A stretch of 64,000 nucleotides of DNA. It comes from Lachancea mirantina. Lineage: Eukaryota > Ascomycota > Saccharomycetes > Saccharomycetales > Saccharomycetaceae. How positions within the stretch are numbered: the stretch's first letter is position 1; each line of letters begins with the position of its first letter. The notes under the pieces are model-generated. The model worked only from the letters and a program-made list of their open reading frames with translations. It did no database searches and was not told where the DNA came from. The stretch covers positions 310,001 to 374,000 of the forward strand of contig LT598469.1 in the NCBI GenBank assembly GCA_900074745.1. Direction: 5' to 3'. Below are positions 17,553 to 26,007 of the stretch, in pieces. The translations under genes were made by a program, and so were the position numbers.

Positions 17553-19244
17553 TTAACTTCGAACTAAACTCATATCGCTTGTTAAATAATTGTGATCTTC
17601 AGACGTACCGTCATTATTCCCGGCCTCGGATTTCTCAGACCCCATGAGTTTCGACTGCCCCGATGGTAACGCAATTTGAACGAAGAATATTTTCGCCTCC
17701 GCTGACATCATATTTTTCAAGGCATATTTGTTAAACGCGGGAATTCGGCAGGAAGTTCCCGGCGTTCCAATGAATTTTGTTTCCTCGATCTGAAATTCTA
17801 TAACCCCCTGGATCAGACAAAACACCAAAGTTGTATCTGCTGCACCAGTCGGAGCCTTGATTCCTTCCGGAGGTAACGTAATGAAGCCACTCGCGAAAAC
17901 GTCTTTTTGATCGTCGAACAGAATCGACATCAGGAAGTTGTTCGTCTCAGAGCGCCTTACCTGTTGATATTTGGATTTGTTCGGAGCAAACGCTAAGCAC
18001 ACTTTACCTATTTCGCCTCTCGAATTCCTTACATTTGAATGCAAAGAACCTCCTTCCAGCCAATCCGCGTTTTCTAACTTTTTACCCGTCAAACTCTCAA
18101 GATCTTTCATATCGAGCTTTACATTGCTTGTGACTACCTCTCTGTTTCTCGACTTTCGAGGCCTGCCGCGAGGACGCCCACTAGGATTGTAGTTATACGA
18201 TTTTCTTTTCTTAGCAGTCAACTCGTCTTTTTCAGCTTCATCTTCTTCATCTTCATAAGTTATTACTTTGTCGATGTCCAGGACGGGCTTCGCTGACTTT
18301 CTTTTATAGACGACTTTTTCATTCCTCCAATACTCTAATGGTGCTATCTTTACCCTCTTTGACCGTCTAAGACCCGCAGAATGTTCTCCTGGGCCATCTG
18401 CTTCGAATTCTTGAGCTTGACTTCTGATGAAATCCCTATCTGATTCACTTTCAGAAGAGCTTTGGCTAACGTAATTACTTGTGGTTTTCGAAGCTGGGAA
18501 GATCTTAGAGCGATTCAAGGTCAAGGGTTTATAGGCAGAATCATCTGACATTGTTGTATCGCTCATACTTTCATCACTCCTAGCATTCATGTCTGAATTT
18601 TCCTGCAGGAGGGACATACCCTCAATATAGTCGGCATCACTTTCGCTTTCATTTTCGTAATCGTCACCGCCTAACTCCTCTCGAAGCAGAGCGTTATCTG
18701 ACGTGTTGAGCGTTGTATCTGCCCTTGAATATTCGTCATCTTCAACAAGATCAGGGATATCTCGATAAGTGTCATCCCGCCTGGAAAGAAACTTAGATCT
18801 CGTTCGATAAGGCTCATTAGCACCGTCTTCTTCCTCCTCGGCCATTGATGGTAGGTGAGATCCTGGTGGTGTCTGTAGCGAAACATTTGCAGGGCTCTGA
18901 GGCCATTCAGATTGTTGTACTTCACCATACTCTCGTTTCGCGTCCTCCAAAACTTCGTCCTCATCTGGTTCCTGCGGTATAACATCGATAGATCCATCAG
19001 CATTGCTCCACTTTAATGTCTCAGATGCAGGACGGCTTGGTAGCGATGGAAGCAACTCTCTATTATCAAAAAAGCCAACTTGGAAAAGCGATGATTTCCG
19101 ACTGCGCCTGCGCAAACTAATTGTACTTTCATCTTCTTTGAAGAAATCGTCTACGTTCTCCATGGAGAACTCATCTTTCTCGATGTTTTCTTTGACCTGA
19201 AGACCCGTTTTCCGGGATCTCACCCCTAAATTCATGTAATCCAT
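17553..19244 (-). CDS. MIF2: Kinetochore protein Mif2 (CENP-C)
   Basis: I chose the ATG at 19244, which gives 563 residues beginning Met-Asp-Tyr-Met-Asn-Leu-Gly like S. cerevisiae Mif2; an earlier in-frame ATG adds 12 residues. The conserved N-terminus (Ser-Met-Glu-Asn-x-Asp-Asp-Phe-Phe-Lys-x-Asp-Glu) binds Mtw1 and Ame1. A long acidic middle leads to the CENP-C signature near residues 293-313 (Arg-Arg-Ser-Lys-Arg-Val-Lys-Ile-Ala-Pro-Leu-Glu-Tyr-Trp), which docks on the CENP-A nucleosome. An AT-hook-like Gly-Arg-Pro-Arg-Gly-Arg-Pro-Arg-Lys lies near 352-361. The C-terminal cupin dimerisation domain is at about 440-540. It is the first gene right of the synteny junction. Confidence 0.95.
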   Translation of the reverse strand: MDYMNLGVRSRKTGLQVKENIEKDEFSMENVDDFFKEDESTISLRRRSRKSSLFQVGFFDNRELLPSLPSRPASETLKWSNADGSIDVIPQEPDEDEVLEDAKREYGEVQQSEWPQSPANVSLQTPPGSHLPSMAEEEEDGANEPYRTRSKFLSRRDDTYRDIPDLVEDDEYSRADTTLNTSDNALLREELGGDDYENESESDADYIEGMSLLQENSDMNARSDESMSDTTMSDDSAYKPLTLNRSKIFPASKTTSNYVSQSSSESESDRDFIRSQAQEFEADGPGEHSAGLRRSKRVKIAPLEYWRNEKVVYKRKSAKPVLDIDKVITYEDEEDEAEKDELTAKKRKSYNYNPSGRPRGRPRKSRNREVVTSNVKLDMKDLESLTGKKLENADWLEGGSLHSNVRNSRGEIGKVCLAFAPNKSKYQQVRRSETNNFLMSILFDDQKDVFASGFITLPPEGIKAPTGAADTTLVFCLIQGVIEFQIEETKFIGTPGTSCRIPAFNKYALKNMMSAEAKIFFVQIALPSGQSKLMGSEKSEAGNNDGTSEDHNYLTSDMSLVRS

Positions 19245-20191
19245 GTTTCTCGAAACTCTAGCACTCCAGAACTCTAACAAGTCGCCTAATGATTCACGGC
19301 CTGCTTCTCTTTAGAGGTTTCCAATTTTATTTATCATGTTGTATAAACCGTATTATCAAGAAGTTACCCATTCCGTACCCGAACTCGTACCTTGTTATGA
19401 TACAAACCTCAAGGCACAACAAGCGGTTCGGGGTTTGACGAAAAAATTGACTCGAAAAAGCGATTCCTCATCTTGAAGTCGCCAAAAGCTTTCCGTACAT
19501 AGTGATTGTAATTCCATGGATCCTTGTAAGATGAAGTTATCTAAGTCTATAAAAAAATCCTCTCTTCCGTCACTGGAGAGTTAGTCGAGTCTCATAAGAA
19601 AATGCATTCGCAAGTGTGTCACAGTTGGATTGATTCTTCATTGATTTCTGGAAGCGTTGGCTAACATATGAAGGAGTCGTCATTACTCTGGTCATAACAT
19701 ACGGATACGAAGGAAGTCCGACCTGAAGAAAATATCTCAGGGTCGGTTTCTTTTTCAACCCTGAGCCGCCTACATCTTCTCCAATCGGAAAAGCGTGGTG
19801 ACATGAAGCCTTGACAGGTTCTTTGACTATGGATATGGTTTAGCATCCTTTCCAAGCTGTTCGTGTCAAGCATCTGTTAATGATCGAAGTCAACGTTTAG
19901 TTTGCAAGTTCGGGCCTCATTGGCGTTTTTCAGAATTTAGAAGTTGAGAAGGTATTATGAAAACGGCTTCTTGCACTAGTCATCTTATTTCAATGTGAAA
20001 ATGCTCAATTTGATGAAGTTGGGTGTTAATTACAGCGTTGTGTTTATCCATGTCTCAACATTCGATGTTTTGGTAAGCATAAATGTTAATATTAAACGGG
20101 CACTTGCGAAAGTCATTTAAACCTCCAAATCATTAAATTTACAACTACGTCCAGACTATTGATCGATACCTAGAGTCTAAGATTTAGATTC
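19245..20191. other. Long spacer between CUE2 3' end and MIF2 5' end
   Basis: This stretch of 947 bp holds the MIF2 promoter. It is unusually long for tandem same-strand neighbours that are adjacent in S. cerevisiae. Only short, unrecognised frames occur. I found no tRNA B-box sequence, no paired C/D snoRNA boxes and no repeat. A degraded gene or an H/ACA-type RNA cannot be excluded by eye. Confidence 0.5.
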
Positions 20192-21523
20192 TCAAAAATT
20201 CTTCCTCTTGCGGCCAGTTACGATAAAGAATGATGGCTCTTCATCGTATATATATGCATTACTGTCGAGATAAAGTTGTACCTTTTTCCGCACTTTCGAA
20301 TAACCTCCCGCGCTGTGTAGTCCTCGTCCTGTAATTACCGTAAATGGTGGAATGTTAGAAGCTTGTTTCCGGTTTAAATGTCTCCCATTTCGCTCTTTTA
20401 GTGCGAATTCCTCGGTCCACCATATTCGAAGACACTCTTTGCAGACCGCGAGTGCTTCTTCTATTAGGAAACCATGCAAATCAGCTCGAAAAGCGACTAA
20501 GGTATTTTCGACAATGCTTTTGGCACGATTGTAACTATCCTGACTTACAAATGATTCTGGTGAAGGGTCTGAGAGTACTTTCAAATCCCTGCTTAAACTG
20601 ACATTTTGCATTTGCGTACCAAGTCCACGAGACCCATTGCGTCTGGTTTGCGAGACGGCTTCTGATGGAAGGATTTCTTGTCGCTTGGGGGTCTCTTGAA
20701 AAGTGAATTGACTGCATTTCTGCTCGAGAATGAAATCTCCAAGTAAAACGGTATCATAAACGTTACCGCCGTAATGCTGAAGAGCGGCTTGCCAAAATTG
20801 TTTCGAAACTCGGCTCAGATTTGGGTTACTTGCGATCAAATTTTGGAGTTCCAGGGCTTCAGGGCCATTTTCTGTATATTTACTACTTGAATGCGCCATG
20901 ATCGAAGAAGTTTGTCGACTAACGACCGGTTTGTGAGGCAATGGTTTTTCTTCCTGGTAATGCATCAAACCTCGTGCTTGAACACAACCACCACGGTGAG
21001 CTCTTGAAGTTTTAACAGGCTGTTCTGGTTCAGCCTGATTTCGTGAATCCTTCGCACTGTATCGATCTGACCGTAAAATCAAGTCTATCGCTGCTTTTCC
21101 AGCGTTCATTGAGTTAGAATAATAAGCGGTAAGAGCAGTTGCTTCGGAAATATGAAGAATCCTGGCTATATGGCCAACAGATGAAGTAGACGATTGCCAC
21201 GCGTTACCATTATCACCATCATTTACAAAATTGACATCATCGACGTTTTGGAATTTATCAAACTTATGGACAGGGCGATGCAGTTTTTGCTTTAAATTAG
21301 TGACTGTCGTGGAAGCTGGGGTATTGTCCGTCAGACCCAATTCAGCTCCATCACCCAATCGTCTTGTCACTTGCTTTGCCTGCATGCTTTCCGCAATCCG
21401 ATTTTCACTCAATACTATAGCAGTAGCTGTTTCAACATCAGAGCCAGAGCTCTCTAAGGCGGCCTTCAACTTCCCGACAGGAGTCTCTGGGAACAATTCT
21501 TGTAACAGATCAAGACCTTCCAT
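20192..21523 (-). CDS. CUE2: No-go decay endonuclease Cue2
   Basis: From the ATG at 21523 the protein is 443 residues, the S. cerevisiae length. A CUE-type ubiquitin-binding domain opens it (Leu-Gln-Glu-Leu-Phe-Pro-Glu-Thr-Pro...Leu-Lys-Ala-Ala-Leu-Glu), and CUE-like helices recur around residues 80-135. The C-terminal SMR domain (about 355-440) has the Asp-Leu-His-Gly motif and Thr-Gly-Arg-Gly-Leu-His-Ser, the nuclease core. Cue2 cuts mRNA at collided ribosomes. It follows MIF2 on the same strand, as YKL089W-YKL090W. Only 95 bp separate its start from the stop of the oxygenase-like gene upstream. Confidence 0.93.
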   Translation of the reverse strand: MEGLDLLQELFPETPVGKLKAALESSGSDVETATAIVLSENRIAESMQAKQVTRRLGDGAELGLTDNTPASTTVTNLKQKLHRPVHKFDKFQNVDDVNFVNDGDNGNAWQSSTSSVGHIARILHISEATALTAYYSNSMNAGKAAIDLILRSDRYSAKDSRNQAEPEQPVKTSRAHRGGCVQARGLMHYQEEKPLPHKPVVSRQTSSIMAHSSSKYTENGPEALELQNLIASNPNLSRVSKQFWQAALQHYGGNVYDTVLLGDFILEQKCSQFTFQETPKRQEILPSEAVSQTRRNGSRGLGTQMQNVSLSRDLKVLSDPSPESFVSQDSYNRAKSIVENTLVAFRADLHGFLIEEALAVCKECLRIWWTEEFALKERNGRHLNRKQASNIPPFTVITGRGLHSAGGYSKVRKKVQLYLDSNAYIYDEEPSFFIVTGRKRKNF

Positions 21524-21618
21524 TCTGAGAGTCTTTATCTTCCCTGCATATGACGATCTACTAGAAGTTTTCAAGTCGAAGACTTCTCTAATATATACAC
21601 AAGTGAAACATCAGATCA

Positions 21619-22323
21619 TCAAAATATCACGTCACTTCTAAGAACCCATTTTTGTCCTTTGATAACTCTCTGAGCTTCATGTAGCAAGCAATCATTGCCA
21701 TGCTTGTGAAGCAATGCCAAACCCTGCGTAGGATGGAACCCCGTTGGAGCTTTAGTAAATTCATCGTAAAATATCGTATTTCCCCCTGAAAGAGGGTCCC
21801 CTCCGGTTAAATAGATTAGTAAAGTCCATTGGGTAGTGCCCACGTTATGGACTTGTACGGAATCGTCGTAATGTTTGTCAAAATGATCGTCTTTATCGTA
21901 GCAGTAAACTCGCAATTGCGGATTCAAACCTTGAGCTTTATTGAAACCAAGTTCATTTGCAATATGTGGTTCTTGCAGTAAACAATCGGACAGCTTGACC
22001 CATAGAAGTTGAGCAAATTCTTGATCGTGGCAACTGAATCTTTTATTCGAACGCTTAGCGTAATCCTTGGTTCCCTTGGTATGGAATTTGCCCATCAACC
22101 CGGATCCTTCAAAAGTGGTTACAAGGCATTGACATGCTTTGAAATCGAGAAATTTATCGATGGTGATCACTTTATCGTGAAGATGAGTCTCAGGGATAGG
22201 CAAGTATTCGTAAGATCCTCGCAATGGTCTCGAAAGCGCAGCTTTCGGATATTTAAAGCCTGAAATCAAGGAAGATTTAGTGAATTCCGACTGGCTATTA
22301 TATTGTGAAGCCTTCTTGGGCAT
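21619..22323 (-). CDS. 2-oxoglutarate/Fe(II) oxygenase-like protein (prolyl-4-hydroxylase fold)
   Basis: This frame encodes 234 residues from the ATG at 22323. The fold signature is complete: an iron-binding His-Tyr-Asp near 151-153 after Asp-Asp-His-Phe-Asp-Lys; beta strands with Trp-Thr-Leu-Leu-Ile-Tyr-Leu; the Gly-Gly-x-Thr-Ile-Phe-Tyr turn; the distal His at 215 (Leu-Leu-His-Glu-Ala); and Arg229 as the likely 2-oxoglutarate anchor before a closing Ser-Asp-Val-Ile-Phe. No signal peptide is obvious, so a cytosolic or nuclear enzyme is likelier than a collagen-type hydroxylase. The substrate is unknown. I recall no S. cerevisiae gene at this place between CUE2 and CTF18 neighbours. The frame stays open about 90 bp upstream without another ATG. 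Confidence 0.82.
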   Translation of the reverse strand: MPKKASQYNSQSEFTKSSLISGFKYPKAALSRPLRGSYEYLPIPETHLHDKVITIDKFLDFKACQCLVTTFEGSGLMGKFHTKGTKDYAKRSNKRFSCHDQEFAQLLWVKLSDCLLQEPHIANELGFNKAQGLNPQLRVYCYDKDDHFDKHYDDSVQVHNVGTTQWTLLIYLTGGDPLSGGNTIFYDEFTKAPTGFHPTQGLALLHKHGNDCLLHEAQRVIKGQKWVLRSDVIF

Positions 22324-22550
22324 TAAGGGTGGATACGGTCTCAGCTGAAGATGTTGGTCGGAATTGTATGACTTTAACAGCTTCTTATAAAGTTTGGCTA
22401 AGAGAGAAAACACTTCTATAATATGACACGGTAGTCTTAATATGCTAGTGGGATGAAAAAGATTGTAAACGATGAGATTGTTGGGTGGATTATCAGGCTT
22501 TCAAGTTCAATCACATCTCTGGTATTATTCTTCGTAGAGATAACCACAGT

Positions 22551-24647
22551 CTATTCCCATAGGCTATTCCACGTAAGAGTCTTTCTAACTGCGTTGGAAA
22601 ACCCTTCTTTGTATCTCACCCATACTCTAAAAGCTTCTTCGTCACCGTCTGTCAGAGTGTGATGTTTCTCAGCGGAACTTGCGTTTTTGACAGATGCGTA
22701 CTGAGATTTGAAGAAATCTACCGGCTTGGAGGAACTCGTTTTCTGTTTCTTTCTTTCCTGATCAGTTTCAGTGATCCGACTTATTTTATCATGCGCTCTT
22801 TTCTTGATCCTCTCTTCCTCCAATTTACCAAAGATGACATTAAAGATTGCAACTCGTCTTTTCTTCACTTCCATGGATCGCTTATCGTCCAGGATCGTCA
22901 ATTGGTGAAACGGTGGGTCTAGGATGATCTCACCGTTTGTTTCCGGCTCTTTGGATTCCCTGAACTCAACGCCAAACGCAGAAACTGCATTAGCGACATT
23001 TTCTATAATTTTCCTTTTCGTATCTGTCCCACTCACTCGGTTGACATCCACACTAATCAAACAGTCGAGCAAAGGAAGAACTTCTAAAGCAAATGATTCC
23101 CGGCTTGAATGCACTTTACATTCAGTTGGAGCACTTCGATACATCCTGTGAAGAATACTTTCGTTTCCTCTAGTTGCCTCCCTGACATCGTATTCAGCCG
23201 ATCCAATCTTGATATCCTCTTTGTTAGCACCGTCGCCAAATAAAGAGAAAAACGCCAGCGGTGTAATGGAATTATATCTCAATAACTCTCCTTCATGCTC
23301 AAATAGGGATTTGAACATGAGCTCATGGTAAAAAAGCCAGTCTGCAATAATGCCAGATTTTGAGACCTTGAAATCAGAATATTTGACAGAAGGATATGCA
23401 GTAAAACAACCCTGTACGATCTTCTGATATGATCCATTACTTTCTGCAGCACTCAGTAAAGCTCTCATTTGAGTCTTGCTGTCTGCGTGGGACCCTTTCC
23501 GAAACACCTGATTACATATCTTGTACCAGCTTACGCATCTGTCCTTAGCAGTTTCTGACGCCTGCATTGATGATGCTGATGAGGATGGGCCGTGTCCCAA
23601 GTTTAAGAACTGCAAATTGTTCAGACAGCTTCTAATGTCGCCTTGAACAGATTCGCTCAACTCTTTTAAAAATTTCTTGTCGACGAGAAGCCGCTCCTTC
23701 GCGCAAACGTGTTCAAGTCTCTCTTGAAGCGAACTATCAGATGGCTTTCGCAGTGTAACAGATTCGCAATGAGGTCTCAATTTCTCCAAAGAGCTGGCGT
23801 AAAGGTTATTGCAGATAGCCACAATTGGTCGGGTCAGCAATTTATCCGAGAGATTGCGTTTTTTGCCTTGTTTGGAGCTCAGCATAATCAGCTCGCGTGT
23901 CACCCTGTAGTCTTTGTTGACAATATCGATGAGAACTTTGACAAGACCACCTTCCGTACTGCCATCAATTTCATCTGCAATAAGCAGGACCGGTCTATCG
24001 TCAAACGTGTTGTTGAAAAGCGAATTGTGAACTTTATCCTTGACGCGTTCTCCAGCCCGTTCATCACTTGCATTTATCTCAATCACCGCGTAACCAGCCT
24101 GCTGGGCCACGATATGCGCGACAGACGTCTTCCCTATACCTGGAGGCCCACTTATCAAGAGGATCCGCTTTGCGGGCCTGCCCAATGGATCTGAGACCTC
24201 AAGTTGCATTCGATCCATTTCTTTCGCGTCTGCTGGGGCTTTACCCATTTTTTCTCCAAACACAAGCGGAGACCACTGTCTCAGCCATTTGAGAATCATT
24301 CTATTGGCCCTTTCGTTGCCCACCAGATCCAGAAATGACTTGGGTTTCCATGTTTCAGTCCATAGCCTTTTCGATGTCGACTTGTGGTTCTTTTTTCTGC
24401 GTTCCAACGTCACACCACTGCCGCCCCATTCTATTCGATCTAAAAGCTCATTCACATTGATTCCATACGACTCCTCACTGTTCCAAGAAACGTCTTTTAC
24501 GCTCTCGATGCGTTTCCGTTTTAACGATATTAATCGACCGTTACTGGCCGTAAAAGAAAGCAGATTTTTCTCAGAAGTTCGTTGCCCACTGAACAATAAA
24601 CTTACACCCAATTGTGCACCTCCAAAAGGGTCCGAATCGCCCCCCAT
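22551..24647 (-). CDS. CTF18: Alternative clamp-loader large subunit Ctf18
   Basis: The 698-residue AAA+ protein has Walker A Gly-Pro-Pro-Gly-Ile-Gly-Lys-Thr at 167-174, Walker B Leu-Ile-Ala-Asp-Glu-Ile-Asp at about 222-228, and a sensor-like region Gly-Asp-Ile-Arg-Ser-Cys-Leu-Asn-Asn-Leu-Gln. The C-terminal tail ends Ala-Val-Arg-Lys-Thr-Leu-Thr-Trp-Asn-Ser-Leu-Trp-Glu, the conserved segment that binds Ctf8-Dcc1. With Rfc2-5 it forms the RFC-like complex that acts on PCNA for sister-chromatid cohesion and checkpoint signalling. It is divergent from SEC14 with 195 bp between starts, matching YMR078C/YMR079W. Length is near S. cerevisiae Ctf18 (741). Confidence 0.95.
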   Translation of the reverse strand: MGGDSDPFGGAQLGVSLLFSGQRTSEKNLLSFTASNGRLISLKRKRIESVKDVSWNSEESYGINVNELLDRIEWGGSGVTLERRKKNHKSTSKRLWTETWKPKSFLDLVGNERANRMILKWLRQWSPLVFGEKMGKAPADAKEMDRMQLEVSDPLGRPAKRILLISGPPGIGKTSVAHIVAQQAGYAVIEINASDERAGERVKDKVHNSLFNNTFDDRPVLLIADEIDGSTEGGLVKVLIDIVNKDYRVTRELIMLSSKQGKKRNLSDKLLTRPIVAICNNLYASSLEKLRPHCESVTLRKPSDSSLQERLEHVCAKERLLVDKKFLKELSESVQGDIRSCLNNLQFLNLGHGPSSSASSMQASETAKDRCVSWYKICNQVFRKGSHADSKTQMRALLSAAESNGSYQKIVQGCFTAYPSVKYSDFKVSKSGIIADWLFYHELMFKSLFEHEGELLRYNSITPLAFFSLFGDGANKEDIKIGSAEYDVREATRGNESILHRMYRSAPTECKVHSSRESFALEVLPLLDCLISVDVNRVSGTDTKRKIIENVANAVSAFGVEFRESKEPETNGEIILDPPFHQLTILDDKRSMEVKKRRVAIFNVIFGKLEEERIKKRAHDKISRITETDQERKKQKTSSSKPVDFFKSQYASVKNASSAEKHHTLTDGDEEAFRVWVRYKEGFSNAVRKTLTWNSLWE

Positions 24648-24842
24648 TGACCCTCTGTTCTATCTTAAACCATCAAATCTCGTTGATCAAAATCGATGGA
24701 TGAGAATGATGATTCGAATTGCAATATATATTTACCCTACCTTAGTGATAAAGTCTTGAAAAAGTGCTCTAACAGTGGATTAACCACCTTTAGCACGAAG
24801 CATCAATATACTTAAAGGACGGTGATCATACGGTGAAGAAAG

Positions 24843-25811
24843 ATGGTATCAGTACGTGATTGACTAACTGTTTAAGGTTTATTAACAAGAAGGTTTGACT
24901 AACAATGTAAATAGGAGAAGGAGCTTCTTGATTCGTATCCTCAAACTTGTGCTCCTGGCTCTTTATCGGGGACACCAGGGAATCTGACAGAGCCGCAACA
25001 AAAAAGTTTGCAAGAATTGAAGGAAGGTTTGGAAGCAGCTGGGTTTTCCCAGCGTTTGGACGAGTCGACGTTGTTACGGTTTTTAAGAGCCCGGAAATTC
25101 GACGTAGCGGCCGCTAAACTTATGTTCGAAAATTGCGAAAAATGGAGGAAGGAATTCGGTGTCGACACCATTTTTGAAGACTTCAAATACGAGGAGAAAC
25201 CTTTGGTAGCCAAGTTTTACCCACAATACTACCACAAGACGGACAAAGAGGGCAGACCATTGTATTTTGAAGAATTGGGGTCAGTCAATTTGACCGAAAT
25301 GTACAAGATCACGACACAAGAACGTATGTTAAAGAATTTGGTCTGGGAGTACGAGTCTTTTGTCAAATACAGATTACCTGCGTGTTCCAGGAAAGCGGGT
25401 CATTTGGTCGAAACTTCGTGTACTGTTTTGGATTTGAAAGGAATTTCGATTTCTGCTGCAGCTCAAGTTTTGAGCTATGTCAGGGAGGCTTCTTACATTG
25501 GTCAGAATTACTACCCAGAACGTATGGGTAAATTTTACCTAATCAATGCGCCGTTTGGATTCTCCACGGCGTTCCGACTTTTCAAACCTTTCCTAGATCC
25601 CGTCACTGTGTCGAAGATTTTCATTCTAGGCTCCTCATACCAGAAAGAGCTTCTCAAGCAAATTCCAGCTGAGAATTTGCCTGTCAAATTCGGTGGTCAA
25701 TCTGAAGTCAGTGAAAAAGAAGGCGGTCTTTATCTTTCCGATGTAGGGCCTTGGAGAGACCCCAAGTACATCGGTCCAGAAGGCGAAGCACCACAAGCCT
25801 TTAAACTTTAA
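24843..25811 (+). CDS. SEC14: Phosphatidylinositol/phosphatidylcholine transfer protein Sec14, two exons
   Basis: Exon 1 is only ATG GTA TCA (24843-24851). Exon 2 starts at 24915 with [10 protein letters not shown], which lines up with the S. cerevisiae N-terminus. The joined protein is 301 residues (S. cerevisiae 304). It has the CRAL-TRIO N-terminal helices ([12 protein letters not shown]) and lipid-binding lobe (Lys-Gly-Ile-Ser-Ile-Ser; Tyr-Tyr-Pro-Glu-Arg-Met-Gly-Lys; Pro-Phe-Leu-Asp-Pro). It exchanges PI and PC at the Golgi to keep diacylglycerol and PI4P available for vesicle budding. It is the single ancestor-type copy of SEC14 and YKL091C. BUD2 follows on the same strand. Confidence 0.96.
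24852..24914 (+). other. SEC14 spliceosomal intron
   Basis: The intron is 63 nt after the third codon (phase 0), with donor GTACGT, branch motif GACTAAC at 24897-24903 and acceptor ATAG ending at 24914, eleven bases downstream. A second TGACTAAC at 24861-24868 is too close to the donor to work. S. cerevisiae SEC14 also has a 5'-proximal intron, but a longer one. Confidence 0.92.
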
Positions 25812-26007
25812 GTACATTTCTACCACATAACTAAGCCTGCGCCATGAGCGTATTCGTCGATGACTTGATCCATGAATCTTATATCACCGGTTTTCTCGAC
25901 GGCCGAGTATGTCGATATGGTAATGAAAAATGAAACATATCTATGGAAAACTACTAGAAACCTCAAACTTAAACTAAACTTAAAAGGTAGCCAAGCAGCC
26001 CATATCT

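Noticed and set aside
24700-24730. ATGATGA between CTF18 and SEC14 as snoRNA C box
   Set aside because: No D box before the SEC14 exon and no pairing flanks.
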